A stretch of DNA of 8,467 nucleotides from SYIM01 sp039800205 (GTDB lineage: Bacteria > Pseudomonadota > Gammaproteobacteria > Burkholderiales > Burkholderiaceae_E): assembly GCA_039800205.1 (NCBI GenBank), contig JBDLRB010000227.1, forward strand, positions 1 to 8,467. Direction: 5' to 3'. The notes under the pieces were generated by a model. That model was not told the DNA's origin, made no database searches, and saw only the letters and a list, made by a program, of their open reading frames with translations. The translations under genes were made by a program, and so were the position numbers. Positions 6,335-8,467 of the stretch are shown piece after piece (position 1 is the stretch's first letter; every line of letters begins with the position of its first letter).

Positions 6335-7264
6335 ATGAAGATCTCGACGGGCCAGTTTTTTGATCGGGCGGTCCTCCAAATGGGGGATCGGCAGGGTGAC
6401 CTTTCGAAAGTGCAGGCCCAGCTTGCAACCGGCAAGCAGATCGTCAAGCCCAGCGATGAGCCCGACCGGGCCGCGGCAGTGCTTCGTATCAAGTCCGTGG
6501 TCGATCGACAGGACCGACACCTCGAATCCCTGGTCGCAGCCAAGAATCGGCTGGGAGTCGAGGAGGGCGTCTTGACGGATGCGGGCGATCTGCTGGCCCG
6601 AATCAAGGAGCTCGCGCTGCAGGCTGCGAATGGGACCTACGATCCAGGCAACCGCGAGGTCATTGCGATCGAGATCGACGGCATGCGTGAACAATTGCTT
6701 TCCCTGGCCAACGCCCGCGATACCCAGGACAACTACCTTTTTGCCGGGACCCGAACCCAGACACGCCCCTTTCAAGCCGATGCACAGGGGACGATTGTCT
6801 ATCTCGGCGACCAGACGCGTGTCGAGGTGGCGGTGGGCGACCACCGGGATCTCAATATGAATCGCAGCGGCACCGATGTCTTCACGTCACTCGAACGCCC
6901 GCCCACCGAGCCCGATGGACCGCCCCAGACGATCGGCTTCTTTGAGGCCTTGCAGGACTTGAGTGAGACAGTGCGCCGGGGGACCGAAGTCGACATGCAG
7001 AGGGGCCTGGGAGAACTCGACCAGATGGTTCAGAACATCGCATATGCGGTTTCCGAAGTGGGCACCGATCGCCGCGTTGCGGAGATGCAAACCGAAATGG
7101 TCGAAGAGACGCAGTTGCAAATGCGCGCGGTACTCTCAAACGTTGAAGACCTGGATTACGCGGAAGCCGTGACCCGCATGCAGAAACAGGTGCTCGCGCT
7201 TGAAGCAGCGCAGCGGAGCTTCGCACAAATCTCCCGCTTGAGCCTCTTTGAGTATCTGAGGTGA
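6335..7264 (+). CDS. flgL: FlgL, hook-filament junction protein (HAP3)
   Basis: FlgL is the second junction protein, placed on FlgK and below the first flagellin subunits. The 309-residue product is close to the family size (317 in Salmonella). The N-terminus MKISTGQFFDRAVLQMGDRQ continues into LSKVQAQLATGKQIVKPSDE, the flagellin-like D0/D1 signature of FlgL, and then ELALQAANGTYDPGNREVIA. The ARDTQDNYLFAGTRTQTRPF segment around residues 127-146 is highly typical. The C-terminal helix reads YAEAVTRMQKQVLALEAAQR and ends SLFEYLR. The ATG is 17 bases after the flgK stop. No convincing Shine-Dalgarno sequence precedes it, so expression may depend on coupling to flgK. The start is still chosen because M(K/R)IST is the family N-terminus. 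Confidence 0.96.
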   Translation: MKISTGQFFDRAVLQMGDRQGDLSKVQAQLATGKQIVKPSDEPDRAAAVLRIKSVVDRQDRHLESLVAAKNRLGVEEGVLTDAGDLLARIKELALQAANGTYDPGNREVIAIEIDGMREQLLSLANARDTQDNYLFAGTRTQTRPFQADAQGTIVYLGDQTRVEVAVGDHRDLNMNRSGTDVFTSLERPPTEPDGPPQTIGFFEALQDLSETVRRGTEVDMQRGLGELDQMVQNIAYAVSEVGTDRRVAEMQTEMVEETQLQMRAVLSNVEDLDYAEAVTRMQKQVLALEAAQRSFAQISRLSLFEYLR

Positions 7265-7280
7265 GCCCGTGATCAAACCC

Positions 7281-7307
7281 TCAAGTCTTTTGGTCTGTGG
7301 TCGACAT
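7281..7307 (+). promoter_or_regulatory. Candidate sigma-28 (FliA) promoter for fliD
   Basis: TCAAGTCT (7281-7288), an 11-base spacer and GTCGACAT (7300-7307) align with the FliA consensus TAAAGTTT-N11-GCCGATAA. The -35 part matches 6 of 8 and the -10 part 5 of 8, with exactly the usual spacing. It lies in the only sizeable spacer on this side of the window, about 45 bases before the fliD start. Filament-cap genes are often under FliA control. The -10 match is imperfect, so this remains a candidate. Confidence 0.4.
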
Positions 7308-7341
7308 CAAAGGGATGAAGGTCGGGGTGTCCTGATGGCCT

Positions 7342-7346
7342 GGAGG
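7342..7346 (+). promoter_or_regulatory. Ribosome binding site deciding the TTG start of fliD
   Basis: GGAGG ends 5 bases before the TTG at 7352. The in-frame ATG at 7364 is 17 bases away from it, too far for normal use. The site therefore points to TTG as the start codon of fliD. Confidence 0.65.
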
Positions 7347-7351
7347 CAAGC

Positions 7352-8467
7352 TTGAACAGCATCATGAGCGCACTCGGCGCAGGGTCTGGCATCGATATCA
7401 AGGATTTGGCCCAGAGCCTGACCGATGTCGAGCGGAAGCCGCGCGAGGAAGCCATTCAGGGCCGAATCGATAAGACCGAGGGCCGCATTTCGGGCTACTC
7501 TGCAGTCATGTTTGGGCTCAAGCAGCTCAAAGACGCCTTTGCATCACTGAACGACCGATCGGATTTTACCGGCGCAAGCATTCGGAACAGTCAGCCTCTC
7601 GCTGTAGGGGCCAGTGCCGATGCCCGGGCCGAGCTGGGCCAGCATGACATTCAGGTCACCCAGCTCGCACGCGAGCAGATCACGCGGTCTGCCAGCTTCG
7701 CAAGCGATACGACGACACTCAATGGTGGGGATCCCTTCAGTCTTGAGATCACAAGTGGTGGCGCAACGGTCTCGGTCGATGTGACCCGGCGGTCACCGCA
7801 GGGGGTGGTCGACGCCATTAATTCCAAGAGTGATCAGACGGGCGTCGAGGCGCGACTGGTGAACACCGGAGACCCGGTCAATCCGGTGACGATCGTTTTG
7901 CGAGGTGAGTCGGGTTCGGACAACGCGTTTTCGGTTGCGCAGCCGGTAGGGCAGACGCCTGTCCCCGGCCTCGATTTCAGCAACACAATTCAGTCCGCTC
8001 AAAATGCCACAGCGGTGATTGATGGGATTGCCGTCACGCGGTCCACGAATGTGGTGGACGACGTGATTCCCGGGGTCACGCTCGAGTTGCTCGCGACAAC
8101 GACCAGCGCTGCGACGCTTTCGATCGCACGGGACACGGCGCCCGTCAAAGAAAAGATCAATGCGCTGGTCGAGTCGTATAACAGCCTGCAGGATTTCCTG
8201 GATACCCTGGGCGATCCGGACTCCGATGACGAGGAGTTCGGCGGTGTCCTGGCGAATGACTCGATGTTGCGCTACGTGCGCGATCAGGCCAGGAGCATGA
8301 TTACTGCAACATCGAGCACCCCGGGCGGGACCGTCACAGCGTTTCGCGATATCGGTGTCACTCTGGATCGTGAAGGGCGTCTGCAGGTCGATGACACCAA
8401 GCTCGACGTTGCACTGCTCGGACGATTTGAGGACATTGCAACGATGTTCTCGGCCGATACGGACAAT
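7352..8467 (+). CDS. fliD: FliD, filament cap protein (HAP2), N-terminal 372 residues
   Basis: FliD forms the cap at the filament tip and helps exported flagellin fold and insert; in some species it is also an adhesin. The frame is open from the TTG at 7352 to the window edge, giving 372 codons of an expected 450-480. The N-terminus (from TTG) contains the typical ALGAGSGIDIKDLAQSLTDV. A flagellin IN-like segment is at about residues 127-170 (VVDAINSKSDQTGVEARL). The hallmark AQNATAVIDGIAVTRSTNVV starts at residue 216, followed by IPGVTLELL. The family helix PVKEKINALVESYNSLQDFL and the block FRDIGVTLDREGRLQVDDTK (about 331-350) follow. Start choice rests on GGAGG 5 bases before the TTG; the ATG at 7364 would give a protein 4 residues shorter. 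The gene follows flgL with no flagellin gene between. Truncation is due only to the window end. Confidence 0.93.
   Translation, partial: MNSIMSALGAGSGIDIKDLAQSLTDVERKPREEAIQGRIDKTEGRISGYSAVMFGLKQLKDAFASLNDRSDFTGASIRNSQPLAVGASADARAELGQHDIQVTQLAREQITRSASFASDTTTLNGGDPFSLEITSGGATVSVDVTRRSPQGVVDAINSKSDQTGVEARLVNTGDPVNPVTIVLRGESGSDNAFSVAQPVGQTPVPGLDFSNTIQSAQNATAVIDGIAVTRSTNVVDDVIPGVTLELLATTTSAATLSIARDTAPVKEKINALVESYNSLQDFLDTLGDPDSDDEEFGGVLANDSMLRYVRDQARSMITATSSTPGGTVTAFRDIGVTLDREGRLQVDDTKLDVALLGRFEDIATMFSADTDN

Noticed and set aside
8284..8466. Minus-strand frame at the right edge
   Set aside because: It is fully antisense to fliD, short, and without recognisable motifs.

Overview
This window is a nearly uninterrupted run of flagellar axial-structure genes, all on the + strand. 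In order they are: the 3' end of flgF, then flgG, flgH, flgI, flgJ, flgK, flgL, and the 5' part of fliD, which runs off the right edge. The order flgF-G-H-I-J-K-L with lipoprotein L-ring and periplasmic P-ring genes indicates a Gram-negative polarly or peritrichously flagellated bacterium. Base composition is moderately high in GC (about 60% by eye). Sequence style (FlgG, FlgH, FlgI and the FlgK/FlgL ends) fits Proteobacteria, most likely the gamma or beta classes. I cannot name the genus.

Layout: positions 1-93 hold the last 30 codons of flgF plus its stop. A 57-base spacer with a small hairpin and a strong ribosome binding site leads to flgG (distal rod). flgH (L-ring lipoprotein) and flgI (P-ring) follow with gaps of 9 and 14 bases. 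flgJ starts one base after flgI stops, and flgK overlaps flgJ by four bases (GTGA). flgL follows flgK after 17 bases. An 87-base spacer with a candidate sigma-28 promoter separates flgL from fliD, which appears to use a TTG start. There are no gene-free stretches over 300 bases, no RNA genes, no mobile elements and no CRISPR.

The products work in sequence during flagellar assembly. FlgF and FlgG build the rod. FlgJ caps the growing rod. FlgI and FlgH form the P and L bushings through peptidoglycan and outer membrane. After the hook is finished, FlgK and FlgL form the hook-filament junction and FliD caps the filament and folds flagellin into place.

Three things stand out. FlgK is 1002 residues, almost twice the enteric protein, with an expanded exposed middle that contains a repeated beta-module and two tandem flagellin-IN-like motifs. 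FlgJ is 177 residues and has only the rod-binding domain, without the peptidoglycan hydrolase domain usual in beta- and gammaproteobacterial FlgJ. No flagellin gene lies between flgL and fliD. I found no wholly new system; the novelty, if any, is in the architecture of FlgK.
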